DNA of 64,000 nucleotides from Candidatus Zixiibacteriota bacterium (GTDB lineage Bacteria; Zixibacteria; MSB-5A5; GN15; FEB-12): NCBI GenBank assembly GCA_024276275.1, contig JAJRXM010000081.1, positions 16,884 to 80,883 of the forward strand, read 5' to 3'. Shown piece by piece: positions 16,400 to 24,885 of this stretch (position 1 is its first letter; each line of letters starts with the position of its first letter). The notes under the pieces were generated by a model. It saw only the letters and a program-made list of their open reading frames with translations, ran no database searches and was not told where the DNA came from. The position numbers and the translations under genes were made by a program.

Positions 16400-18346
16400 G
16401 TGTCTCACAATGCTCATAAGTTACTCTGGACACCCTCTGCCGAACGAAAACAAAACTCCAATTTACAGTTGTTTATGCAGTATATTTCCGAGAACTATCA
16501 ACTGACATTTTTAAGCTATAATGAACTCTATCAATGGTCAATTACAGATTCCTCTTTATTTTGGGAAACTCTTTGGAAGTTTACAAATGTAAAAGCATCT
16601 CAAAAGTTTACATCTGTCTTAGAGCGAGATACAATTAGAAGTGCTGTTTGGTTTTCTGATGCACAACTAAACTTTGCTGAAAATCTTCTGCGATATAAAA
16701 ATGACAATACTGCAATAATTTTCCAAACTGAAGACAAAGAAGCTATATCAATAACATATTCTGAATTGCACAAACAAGTTGCATCAGTTGCTTCGGCACT
16801 AAAAAAAGCAGGTGTCAAAAAAAATGATAGAGTTGCTGCATTTATCACAAACTGCCCTGAAGCAATTATAGGAATGCTCGCGACAGCCTCGATTGGAGCC
16901 GTTTGGTCATCATGTTCTCCTGATTTCGGTTACCAAGGAGTCCTTGATCGATTTGGTCAAATAAAACCAAAAATTCTTTTTGCGGTAAACGGTTATAGTT
17001 ATAACGGGAAAAAATTCTATTCAAATAATGTGATTGAACATTTAGCGAATTCAATTAATCAAATCGAAAAAATTGTCATTATTGATTCAATCAATTCAGT
17101 TAGTTCGTTAAACCATCCCAATATTGTACCATGGGATAAGTTTATAGACAAAAGTGCAACCGAATTATCATTTGCACAACTCCCTTTTGACCACCCTTTG
17201 TATATTATGTATTCATCAGGTACAACCGGTAAACCAAAATGCATTGTACATGGTGCAGGCGGAACATTACTGCAGCATCTGAAAGAATTAATCTTACACA
17301 CAGACCTCAAGGAAAATGATGTTATTACTTATTTCACGACCTGCGGTTGGATGATGTGGAATTGGTTAGTTTCATCATTAGCAGTAGGTGCGACTATTTA
17401 TCTGTATGACGGGTCCCCTTCGTATCCGAACTTATCTGTGCTCTTTAGAGCTATAGAAAAACATAAGATACATGTTTTTGGAACATCACCTAAATTTCTT
17501 TCCGCATGTGAAGCCCGAAGAATTAAACCTAACAAAAAATATAATTTAGATTCTCTGAAAACAATTCTTTCTACGGGAGCACCTCTCTCAGAACAGAATT
17601 TTGAATATGTATATAGAGATATAAAGCAAGATGTTCAGCTATCCTCTATATCAGGCGGGACAGACATAATTTCATGTTTTCTTCTCGGTAATCCTCTGCT
17701 GCCTGTCTATTCCGGTGAACTGCAATGCCGAGGCTTAGGAATAAAAGTCGAGATGAAAACAGATGAAACTGAACCTACTAAAAACAGAATCGGTGAACTT
17801 ATCTGTTCGGCTCCTTTTCCGTCAAGACCTATTTATTTTTGGAATGACGAAAATGGACAGAAATATAAAGAAGCTTATTTTTTAGAATCAGAATTATATT
17901 GGCAACATGGTGATTATATAGAAATCAATGAACGAGGTGGAGCTGTGATACATGGTCGCTCGGATGCGACCTTAAACCCGGGGGGAGTACGAATAGGTAC
18001 TGCGGAAATATACGGACCGGTCGAGTCTCTTGAAGAAGTCGAAGAAGCTATTGTAATCGGAAAACAGATAAACAATGACACGCAAATAATTTTATTTGTT
18101 GTGCTTTCAAACGGATTATCCTTAACTCGTGAATTAAAACAAAAGATTAAAAAAAGTTTGAAAACTAATTGCTCTCCCCGTCATGTACCTTCTGACATTT
18201 TTCAAGTTACCGATATCCCTAGAACTATCAGCGGAAAAAAGGTTGAAATAGCAGTGCGGAAAATACTGCATGGCGAAGAAGTTACTAACAAAGATGCACT
18301 AGCTAATCCTGAGTCATTGGAGCAGTATCATACATTTTTCTCATAA
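16400..18346 (+). CDS. aacS: Acetoacetyl-CoA synthetase
   Basis: 648 residues, ANL-superfamily acyl-CoA synthetase with the AacS-specific N-terminus (LLWTPSAERKQNSNLQLF). The phosphate-binding loop is IMYSSGTTGKPKCIVHG, the A5-like segment is SISGGTDI and the C-terminal hinge is HGRSDATLNPGGVRIG; the catalytic Lys is in RTISGKKVE. It activates acetoacetate released by fumarylacetoacetate cleavage, completing tyrosine conversion to central metabolites. The start is GTG 16400, with GGAG 8-9 bp upstream. Confidence 0.92.
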   Translation: MSHNAHKLLWTPSAERKQNSNLQLFMQYISENYQLTFLSYNELYQWSITDSSLFWETLWKFTNVKASQKFTSVLERDTIRSAVWFSDAQLNFAENLLRYKNDNTAIIFQTEDKEAISITYSELHKQVASVASALKKAGVKKNDRVAAFITNCPEAIIGMLATASIGAVWSSCSPDFGYQGVLDRFGQIKPKILFAVNGYSYNGKKFYSNNVIEHLANSINQIEKIVIIDSINSVSSLNHPNIVPWDKFIDKSATELSFAQLPFDHPLYIMYSSGTTGKPKCIVHGAGGTLLQHLKELILHTDLKENDVITYFTTCGWMMWNWLVSSLAVGATIYLYDGSPSYPNLSVLFRAIEKHKIHVFGTSPKFLSACEARRIKPNKKYNLDSLKTILSTGAPLSEQNFEYVYRDIKQDVQLSSISGGTDIISCFLLGNPLLPVYSGELQCRGLGIKVEMKTDETEPTKNRIGELICSAPFPSRPIYFWNDENGQKYKEAYFLESELYWQHGDYIEINERGGAVIHGRSDATLNPGGVRIGTAEIYGPVESLEEVEEAIVIGKQINNDTQIILFVVLSNGLSLTRELKQKIKKSLKTNCSPRHVPSDIFQVTDIPRTISGKKVEIAVRKILHGEEVTNKDALANPESLEQYHTFFS

Positions 18347-18437
18347 AGAAATTATTGCTTTTAAATTGAAAATTTGAGTATATTACATAGTAGATTATTT
18401 TGGTACAGATTCCTGAATCACACTTGGAGAACATAAA

Positions 18438-20258
18438 ATGAACGGAAACCAATCTTCGCCCGGTCACTCACTTGAAAACCGTGAAAAGTCAGATTTTTTT
18501 AAACGGTTACATCAAAACCCTGCTATTAAAAATCTCCCACAACATTTATATCAGTTTATTGTAGACCAAAACTACACTGCATATACTCCGATAGATCATT
18601 CGGTTTGGCGGTATGTTCTTCGTCAAAATCATCGTTTTTTAATTGAACATGCTCATGAGATTTATTTTGAAGGTCTTGAAAAAACCGGACTTAAAATAGA
18701 GGCTATCCCCTCTATCGAAGAAATGAATGAGATATTATCTAAAATAGGATGGGGAGCTGTATCTGTGGACGGTTTTATTCCTCCTGCTGCGTTTATGGAA
18801 TTTCAACAGCATCGGGTTTTAGTTATCGCTGCTGATATGCGACAGATAAAGCATATAGAATATACTCCGAGTCCTGATATTATTCACGAAGCCGCCGGAC
18901 ATGCCCCGGTAATTGCTGACCAAGAATATGCTGAGTATTTACGTCGTTTTGGAGAAATCGGTGCAAAAGCAATGTCATCGAAAAAAGATTTCGAACTTTA
19001 TGAAGCGATACGAAAACTTTCAATTTTAAAAGAGACCCCCGGTGCCTTACAAAAAGATATTGATGCTCTAGAAAAAGATTTACTATACAAACAGGAGCAC
19101 CTTGGTGAACCGTCTGAAATGGCACGATTAACCAGGTTACATTGGTGGACTGTCGAGTATGGTCTTGTAGGAACTTTGGAGTCACCCAAAATTTATGGTG
19201 CGGGGATTTTATCTTCGATAGGAGAGGCATCGACCTGTTTGACCGATGCGGTCAAAAAGATTCAATATGATTTATCTACTCAGGAATATGCTTTTGATAT
19301 TACTACTAAACAACCTCACTTGTTTGTAACTGATAATTTCAAAACACTTATTAATGTCTTGGAAGAGTTTGCCGATCAGATGGCTTTTCGTGTTGGTGGA
19401 CTTCAAGGAATAAAACAAGCTGTTGAGTCCGAAAACACATCTACGATTGCGTATAGCTCGGGCTTGCAAGTATCCGGCATATGCACTGACTTTCTCGTTG
19501 ACAATTCGGACAATCCTATATTCGTCAAAACTACCGGAAAAACAAACCTTTCGATTGGTTATAAAGAACTAAAAGGGCATTCCATTGAGTACCACAAAGA
19601 CGGTTTCAGTTCACCGATTGGGCAACTAAAAGAATCTACAAAACCTTTTGAAGATTTCAACAATAACGATTTGGAACAATTTAAAATTATAATAAATACT
19701 AAAGCACGTCTTGAATTTGAGTCCGGCATTATTGTAAACGGTTTATGTACTCAGATTACTTATAATGATAAAAAACCTATTCTTATAACATTCAGAGATT
19801 GTACGGTTACTTACGGGGATGAATTGTTATTCGACCCGTCGTGGGGTACGTATGACATGGCTATCGGGTCAAACATTTGTTCGGTTTTTTCAGGTGCTGC
19901 CGACAAAGATGCTTATGAACAGCCTACTACAATTTCAAAAACCCGAGTTATTAAAGTTTCGTATACCGAAAAAGATAAAGCCTTGCACAGATTATATCAA
20001 TTAGTTCGTGACTATAGAAACGGTAATAATGATACATCTGTTCTTGAAAATGTGTGGGATGCCTTAATAAAAGAGCATGATTATGATTGGTTATTAGCAG
20101 TTGAATTACTTGAAATAATAGTAGAGGAAAAAGTATTAACTGACTTAGAGCCTAAAATTCGTAAGTTTTTAATTCAGAAGGCAAAAGATAATAAAGAATT
20201 GCATAAACTAATTTATGACGGAATAGATTTAGCGAGTAATCCTCTAAAAGTCATGTAA
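18438..20258 (+). CDS. phhA: Aromatic amino acid hydroxylase (phenylalanine 4-monooxygenase type) with large C-terminal extension
   Basis: 606 residues. The catalytic domain occupies about 45-330: YTPIDHSVWRYVLRQN, GFIPPAAFMEFQQHRVL, iron-binding HEAAGH (His150, His155) and WWTVEYGL (Glu240), then GILSSIGE. The third ligand lies ~85 residues after the second His, instead of ~40 in mammalian PAH, because of an inserted charged helical segment. Residues ~340-606 form a second region I cannot assign. The family uses tetrahydrobiopterin and O2 to make tyrosine from phenylalanine. It lies 91 bp after aacS and converges (15-bp overlap) on a biopterin synthesis operon, which supports pterin dependence. 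Confidence 0.9.
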   Translation: MNGNQSSPGHSLENREKSDFFKRLHQNPAIKNLPQHLYQFIVDQNYTAYTPIDHSVWRYVLRQNHRFLIEHAHEIYFEGLEKTGLKIEAIPSIEEMNEILSKIGWGAVSVDGFIPPAAFMEFQQHRVLVIAADMRQIKHIEYTPSPDIIHEAAGHAPVIADQEYAEYLRRFGEIGAKAMSSKKDFELYEAIRKLSILKETPGALQKDIDALEKDLLYKQEHLGEPSEMARLTRLHWWTVEYGLVGTLESPKIYGAGILSSIGEASTCLTDAVKKIQYDLSTQEYAFDITTKQPHLFVTDNFKTLINVLEEFADQMAFRVGGLQGIKQAVESENTSTIAYSSGLQVSGICTDFLVDNSDNPIFVKTTGKTNLSIGYKELKGHSIEYHKDGFSSPIGQLKESTKPFEDFNNNDLEQFKIIINTKARLEFESGIIVNGLCTQITYNDKKPILITFRDCTVTYGDELLFDPSWGTYDMAIGSNICSVFSGAADKDAYEQPTTISKTRVIKVSYTEKDKALHRLYQLVRDYRNGNNDTSVLENVWDALIKEHDYDWLLAVELLEIIVEEKVLTDLEPKIRKFLIQKAKDNKELHKLIYDGIDLASNPLKVM

Positions 20259-20930
20259 GTTCCTCAAAATAATATCCTCGATAACTGTACCACTAGGCTG
20301 TGCTACTGATGTATAGATAAGTTCAGCAACAGATTCAGGTGACATCATTTCACTTAGGTTCTGTTCGCCGGGTACAGAATTCCAAATATCGGTAGCAACT
20401 GCACCCGGATAGATATTTATAACCCGAATATCTTTCTCCCGAAGTTCTTCCCGAATAGATTTCGTAAATCCGTCTAAAGCAAATTTACTCATACAGTATG
20501 AACTCCAATTTGGGAATCCTTCTTTTGATGCTATCGAAGCTATATTCACAATTGTGGCACCCTTTGGCATTATAGAGTGTAGTTGTTGAATAAGTAAAAA
20601 GGGAGCAGTAACATTTACATCAAAAGTCTTCTGCCAATTTTCAAGTGTCATTTCAGCAAGAGGTTCAACGACAGCTATCCCGGCATTGTTCACTAATAAA
20701 TCAAGTTGAGTTATATCAATACTCTTGGTGAGTGAAAGAACATTTTGAGGGTTTGATAAATCTGCCTCAATAATAACAGGTTCCCCGCCGTTCTTTTTTA
20801 CGTACTCAGCAGTATCATTCAGCATTGGTTTATTGCGTCCGGTAAGAATAATTTTGTTTCCTGAAGCAAATTTACTCGCTATAGCTCTACCTATACCTCT
20901 GCTTGCTCCCGTGATAAGTATTGTTTTCAT
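20244..20930 (-). CDS. Short-chain dehydrogenase, candidate sepiapterin/pyruvoyl-pterin reductase
   Basis: 228 residues, classical SDR: ITGASRGIGRAIA (NADP-binding GxxxGxG), NNAGIAV, IVNIASIAS, and YCMSKFALDGF with the Tyr/Lys pair. The class is certain; the substrate is inferred. It is the last gene of folE-PTPS-SDR, and the final two carbonyl reductions to tetrahydrobiopterin are done by an SDR (sepiapterin reductase). It overlaps the 3' end of the hydroxylase gene. The start is 2 bp after the PTPS stop. Confidence 0.8.
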   Translation of the reverse strand: MKTILITGASRGIGRAIASKFASGNKIILTGRNKPMLNDTAEYVKKNGGEPVIIEADLSNPQNVLSLTKSIDITQLDLLVNNAGIAVVEPLAEMTLENWQKTFDVNVTAPFLLIQQLHSIMPKGATIVNIASIASKEGFPNWSSYCMSKFALDGFTKSIREELREKDIRVINIYPGAVATDIWNSVPGEQNLSEMMSPESVAELIYTSVAQPSGTVIEDIILRNLHDF

Positions 20931-20932
20931 TA

Positions 20933-22162
20933 TTATCTTTCTGAAATGTCTTTTCTGATAGTAAAGCGATTATTGGCAGTTTCCCACAAAGAAAGTCTGT
21001 TGAGTTGATTGCCATATAGAACAAACAGTTTATCCCAAAGGGTTAGACATATATTTTCACCGGTTGGGATTGTATCTTTGAAATCATCTGTTTCTAAATT
21101 AAGATGTTTATAATTCCATTGATGCAGTATTTCTTCAAGATGTGTCTGGACAATAGCTAGGTCAAAAATAGCTCCCGTATCCTGATTGTATTCACCTTCT
21201 AAAAGCATCTCTACTTTATAGGTGTGACCGTGACCGTTTGCATTATTACATTTTCCATAAATTTCTTCATTTTCAGAATCAGATAATGATTGCACATGAA
21301 GACGATGGGCGGCATAGAATTTAGTTTTAACGCCCATAAACATTCTATCATTTTGGGTATATTCTATAAAGAAATAATCATTTTCATTTAGCCGAATTCT
21401 GTCAAGAGGCAATTCTTTACGCAGTTCAGAAAAAAAATGTTTTGCCAAAGATTCGGTTGTCATCGGCATTCCTTGTAGTTCGGTAATGTCTGTTGTAAGA
21501 TTTCGATGATCATATTTTCGGTAAAATTTATTTAAGAGAGGTCTGATTTGTGAATGTTGTACCAACAGATTACTTTTGGCATCAGGTTGTCCCCGAAATG
21601 TTAAACGAAGATTATAATGATGTCCGTGTCCTGATTTGCGGGCTGAGACACCAAACAGTTTTTCATTTTCTGTTTCTGATAGATGAGGAGAATATGTTCG
21701 GCGGGCAGCACAAAAGTCAAGATGATAACTTCGTTCGATAATCCCGCTTGTATAAGCTGTTGCCTCCAGTTCGTTATCATCACAAATATGACAGATAACA
21801 AGTTGTGTCGATTCATTTTCGAATAAAGTAACGGCATCTTTGAGCAATTCTTCAGCTATCTTTTCGAATGTCGGAACCTCTTTGTCAAAAGGTTTGATAT
21901 CCGTATTTAAAAATTTATGATCATATCTCTCAGCTAATAACCTATTTATTTTTTCTTTGATTACAGTCACATTTAACATCATGCCGTCTTTATCTGAAAC
22001 CGGACCGTGAAATATAAATGTCACGACAAGATTATGCCCATGACCATACTCCCCTTTTGACTCATTGCCATATAGAGCTATATTCTCCTCATCGGATAAA
22101 TCTTGGTTATACATCCGATGCGAGAGGGCGATTTCAAATTTTTTGGCTACCGTTATATACAT
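20933..22162 (-). CDS. Triple-domain 6-pyruvoyl-tetrahydropterin synthase-like protein
   Basis: 409 residues made of three consecutive PTPS/QueD-like domains (~1-132, ~143-275, ~278-405). Zinc ligands: SHR and GHGH in domain 1 (His15, 41, 43), GHGH but AARR in domain 2 (first His lost), AHR and GHGH in domain 3 (His286, 311, 313). The nucleophilic Cys exists only in domain 3 (GKCNNANGHGH, Cys305), as does the pterin-anchoring Glu (LWETANN, Glu394). The Asp-His pair is in domain 1 (YDHK) and domain 2 (YDHR) but is WNYK in domain 3. The chain may thus make one composite active site. It lies between folE and an SDR, pointing to biopterin synthesis. Confidence 0.88.
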   Translation of the reverse strand: MYITVAKKFEIALSHRMYNQDLSDEENIALYGNESKGEYGHGHNLVVTFIFHGPVSDKDGMMLNVTVIKEKINRLLAERYDHKFLNTDIKPFDKEVPTFEKIAEELLKDAVTLFENESTQLVICHICDDNELEATAYTSGIIERSYHLDFCAARRTYSPHLSETENEKLFGVSARKSGHGHHYNLRLTFRGQPDAKSNLLVQHSQIRPLLNKFYRKYDHRNLTTDITELQGMPMTTESLAKHFFSELRKELPLDRIRLNENDYFFIEYTQNDRMFMGVKTKFYAAHRLHVQSLSDSENEEIYGKCNNANGHGHTYKVEMLLEGEYNQDTGAIFDLAIVQTHLEEILHQWNYKHLNLETDDFKDTIPTGENICLTLWDKLFVLYGNQLNRLSLWETANNRFTIRKDISER

Positions 22163-22165
22163 AAT

Positions 22166-22705
22166 CTATTTTATCAGCGAGAAAAATTCTGCTCTCGTTG
22201 AGGGGTCATCATGAAATTCACCCAAAACACATGATGTTACCATCGACGAGTTTTGTTTTTCAACACCCCGCATCATCATACAAAGATGTTTTGCCTCTAT
22301 GACAACAGCAACTCCCTGAGCGTTGGTATATTTATTTATTGTTTGAGCAATCTGTCTGGTTAGTTGTTCTTGAATCTGTAACCGTCTGGCAAATACATCA
22401 ACAATTCGTGCAATTTTTGATAACCCTAACACTTTTCCACTTGGGATGTAAGCAACGTGACATTTTCCTATAAACGGTAATAAGTGGTGTTCACACAGAG
22501 AATATAATTCGATATCTTTGACCAATACTATTTCACTCGCGTCGGATGGAAATAAAGCACCATTAATAATTTCATCAATATTTTCTTTATACCCTTTAGT
22601 CAGAAAGCTGAATGCTCTTGCTGCCCTTTTTGGAGTAGATTTTAACCCGTCTCGGTTGATATCTTCGCCTATTTCCTCTAATAACTTTGAATATAATTCT
22701 TCCAT
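22166..22705 (-). CDS. folE: GTP cyclohydrolase I
   Basis: 179 residues, a full-length type IB-free Fol[16 protein letters not shown] carries the zinc-binding Cys71 and a catalytic His, [24 protein letters not shown] is the hallmark strand-helix, and [11 protein letters not shown] carries the second Cys. It makes dihydroneopterin triphosphate from GTP, the first step of folate and tetrahydrobiopterin synthesis. First gene of the minus-strand folE-PTPS-SDR operon (gaps of 3 and 2 bp). Confidence 0.95.
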   Translation of the reverse strand: MEELYSKLLEEIGEDINRDGLKSTPKRAARAFSFLTKGYKENIDEIINGALFPSDASEIVLVKDIELYSLCEHHLLPFIGKCHVAYIPSGKVLGLSKIARIVDVFARRLQIQEQLTRQIAQTINKYTNAQGVAVVIEAKHLCMMMRGVEKQNSSMVTSCVLGEFHDDPSTRAEFFSLIK

Positions 22706-23082
22706 CTATAATCCTTTAACGTATTAAAAACTCAAAACATACATATCATCTATTAAGATATACGTACAAATATACATTTATTTGCAATAATTCTCAAGCT
22801 GAAACATAAAAAGCAGAGAATATTGATATTTCAAATATATCCCATAATTGCATTAATAATTATCTGTATCTGCCGACAAAACAACAAGATAGACGGAACT
22901 ACATAGATACGCAGCACCAATATAGATATTTTTGAAATAATGTTAGGCTTTGAAAATGACTGCTTTGTACTTGACATCAGAAACTAGTTTGTTATCTTTT
23001 TCACAAGACAAACGTTTTTCAATTATACTTTTTTTGATTTTCATTAAATAAAGTTACATGAGTAACTTTGAAGGAGAATATA
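22706..23082. other. Divergent intergenic region between folE and the multiheme gene
   Basis: 377 bp, AT-rich, with no ORF that resembles a gene. It must hold the folE promoter leftward and the cytochrome promoter rightward. The only recognisable element is the TTGACA/TATCTT pair listed separately. No terminator or RNA gene is seen. Confidence 0.6.
22971..22998 (+). promoter_or_regulatory. Candidate sigma70 promoter of the multiheme cytochrome gene
   Basis: TTGACA (22971-22976), 16-bp spacer, TATCTT (22993-22998), ~85 bp before the ATG at 23083. It is a consensus match only. Confidence 0.35.
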
Positions 23083-24357
23083 ATGAATAAGATGATTACA
23101 GCGTTTATAGTGCTAATATTATTACTGATCTTTTCACCGAATAAATCTTTTGCCCAAGATGAAGCCGGTTGTCAAACAGATAAGTGTCATAGTACAATGG
23201 GTATAAAAAAGTTTATTCATGGGCCTGTCGGTGCCGGTATTTGTACTGTATGTCATACACCGGTAAAAGGTAAAAAACATAAATTTGAATTTGCCGCTCA
23301 AGATGAAGAACTTTGTTTTAGTTGTCACGACGGCAAACGTGATATGTTACTTGAAGAAAACGTCCACTCCCCTGTTGCTGACGGAAACTGTGTCGGATGT
23401 CATGATCCTCATCAATCTGATTATCGGTTTACTTTAAAGGGTGATGCATCTAACTTATGTTTTACCTGTCATGATAAAGCTGATTTTGAAGATAAATATG
23501 TACATGGTCCTATCGCCGCAGGTGACTGTAATGCCTGCCATAATCCTCACGCCTCTCCAAATGAATTTCAGCTAAATACACCAAAAGAACAACTCTGTAT
23601 TAGTTGTCATAAAGAAAAATCTGAAATAATGAATAAAAAACATATTCATAAACCCGTTTCAGAAGATTGTACGAATTGTCATAACCCGCATGCCAATAAA
23701 GAAGAATTTATGCTGGGTGCTGCCGGTGAAAAATTATGTTATACTTGTCATGAAAATATAGCTACTTACCAAGGAGCCAAATATCAACATGAACCGGTAG
23801 AAAACGGGAGATGTCTTGATTGCCATGATGTCCACGCATCTGATAATCCTCGCATGTTTGTAAAACCACAGGAAGCCCTTTGTTTCAGTTGTCATACCGA
23901 TATGAATGAATATGTTTCCGCACAAGAATTTAAACACGGTCCTGTAATTGAGGGTGACTGTAATGCATGCCATGATCCTCACGGTTCAGAAAATTTTCGA
24001 ATTTTGAGGAAAAATTTCCCTGAAGAATTTTATATGCCGTATGAAACCGATAATTATGCTATCTGTTTCCAATGTCATAATCAGGATTTAGCTTTAAATG
24101 CTAAGACAAAAACATTAACTGATTTTCGCGACGGAGACAGAAATCTGCATTTTCTACATGTAAATAAAGAGAAAAAAGGTAGAAGTTGCAAAGCATGTCA
24201 TCAGGTTCACGCATCATCACAAGCTAAACATATTCGTGAATCTGTACCTTTTGGTAAAATCAGCTGGGAATTACCTGTTACATATACTAAATTAGAAAAT
24301 GGCGGAAGTTGTGTAGTCGGATGTCATTCTCCAAAAGAATATAACCGTAAAAAATAA
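23083..24357 (+). CDS. Secreted multiheme c-type cytochrome (doubled CXXCH family)
   Basis: 424 residues with a signal peptide ending ...KSFAQ. I count 13 CXXCH motifs plus two variants: CQTDKCH (CX4CH) at the mature N-terminus and CVVGCH (CX3CH) at the C-terminus, so up to 15 haems. The repeat 'HGPV..G.C..CH.PH.S......LC..CH' is that of the doubled-CXXCH family, giving paired haem motifs about every 40-50 residues. Such proteins carry electrons in the periplasm or at the cell surface. The track start TTG 23068 is rejected; ATG 23083 has AAGGAG 6 bp upstream. It is followed by two TPR genes in the same direction. Confidence 0.9.
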   Translation: MNKMITAFIVLILLLIFSPNKSFAQDEAGCQTDKCHSTMGIKKFIHGPVGAGICTVCHTPVKGKKHKFEFAAQDEELCFSCHDGKRDMLLEENVHSPVADGNCVGCHDPHQSDYRFTLKGDASNLCFTCHDKADFEDKYVHGPIAAGDCNACHNPHASPNEFQLNTPKEQLCISCHKEKSEIMNKKHIHKPVSEDCTNCHNPHANKEEFMLGAAGEKLCYTCHENIATYQGAKYQHEPVENGRCLDCHDVHASDNPRMFVKPQEALCFSCHTDMNEYVSAQEFKHGPVIEGDCNACHDPHGSENFRILRKNFPEEFYMPYETDNYAICFQCHNQDLALNAKTKTLTDFRDGDRNLHFLHVNKEKKGRSCKACHQVHASSQAKHIRESVPFGKISWELPVTYTKLENGGSCVVGCHSPKEYNRKK

Positions 24358-24366
24358 CGGTAGTTG

Positions 24367-24885
24367 ATGAAACTGATAAAGTATGTAGTTATATTTCTTC
24401 TTATATTTTCCTCTGCTCTTCATGCACAGGAAATAACAAAAGAGGAGAAACGTGCGGAAAGAAAACAAATACGCCTTTATCTAAAACATGCTGTTACATT
24501 TTATGAAAACCAAAAACTGGATTCAGCATATATATTTATAGATTCACTTCTCCAAATCTCTCCGAAAAATGTCGACGCATATTTTTATAAAGGGCTGATA
24601 GAATTAAAAAACGGAGATACAACAAAAGCTGACACAACTCTTACAGAAGGAATGTCAGCTAATCCATTATCTACAAGAATAAAGTTATTACTCTCGCGTG
24701 TTAAAATTGAACAGCAAGATTTCCAAACGGCATCTGAACTACTTGAAGCAATTCTCAAAATCAAACCGAATGAACCGGAAACATTGTATCTGCGAGGGTT
24801 AACATCATTGTATCAGAATGATACTACTACGGCACTCGACTATTTACAACATTCTCTAGAATCCGCACTTAAACGAGGGAAATAA
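24367..24885 (+). CDS. Exported tetratricopeptide-repeat protein
   Basis: 172 residues from ATG 24367 (the track uses the preceding TTG). A signal peptide (LIKYVVIFLLIFSSALHAQ) is followed by a charged segment and about three TPR units (AYIFIDSLLQISPKNVDAYFYKGL, ASELLEAILKIKPNEPETLYLRGL). It lies 9 bp after the cytochrome gene and its stop overlaps the next ATG (TAATG). It is probably a periplasmic scaffold, perhaps for the cytochrome. No enzymatic motif is visible. Confidence 0.75.
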   Translation: MKLIKYVVIFLLIFSSALHAQEITKEEKRAERKQIRLYLKHAVTFYENQKLDSAYIFIDSLLQISPKNVDAYFYKGLIELKNGDTTKADTTLTEGMSANPLSTRIKLLLSRVKIEQQDFQTASELLEAILKIKPNEPETLYLRGLTSLYQNDTTTALDYLQHSLESALKRGK

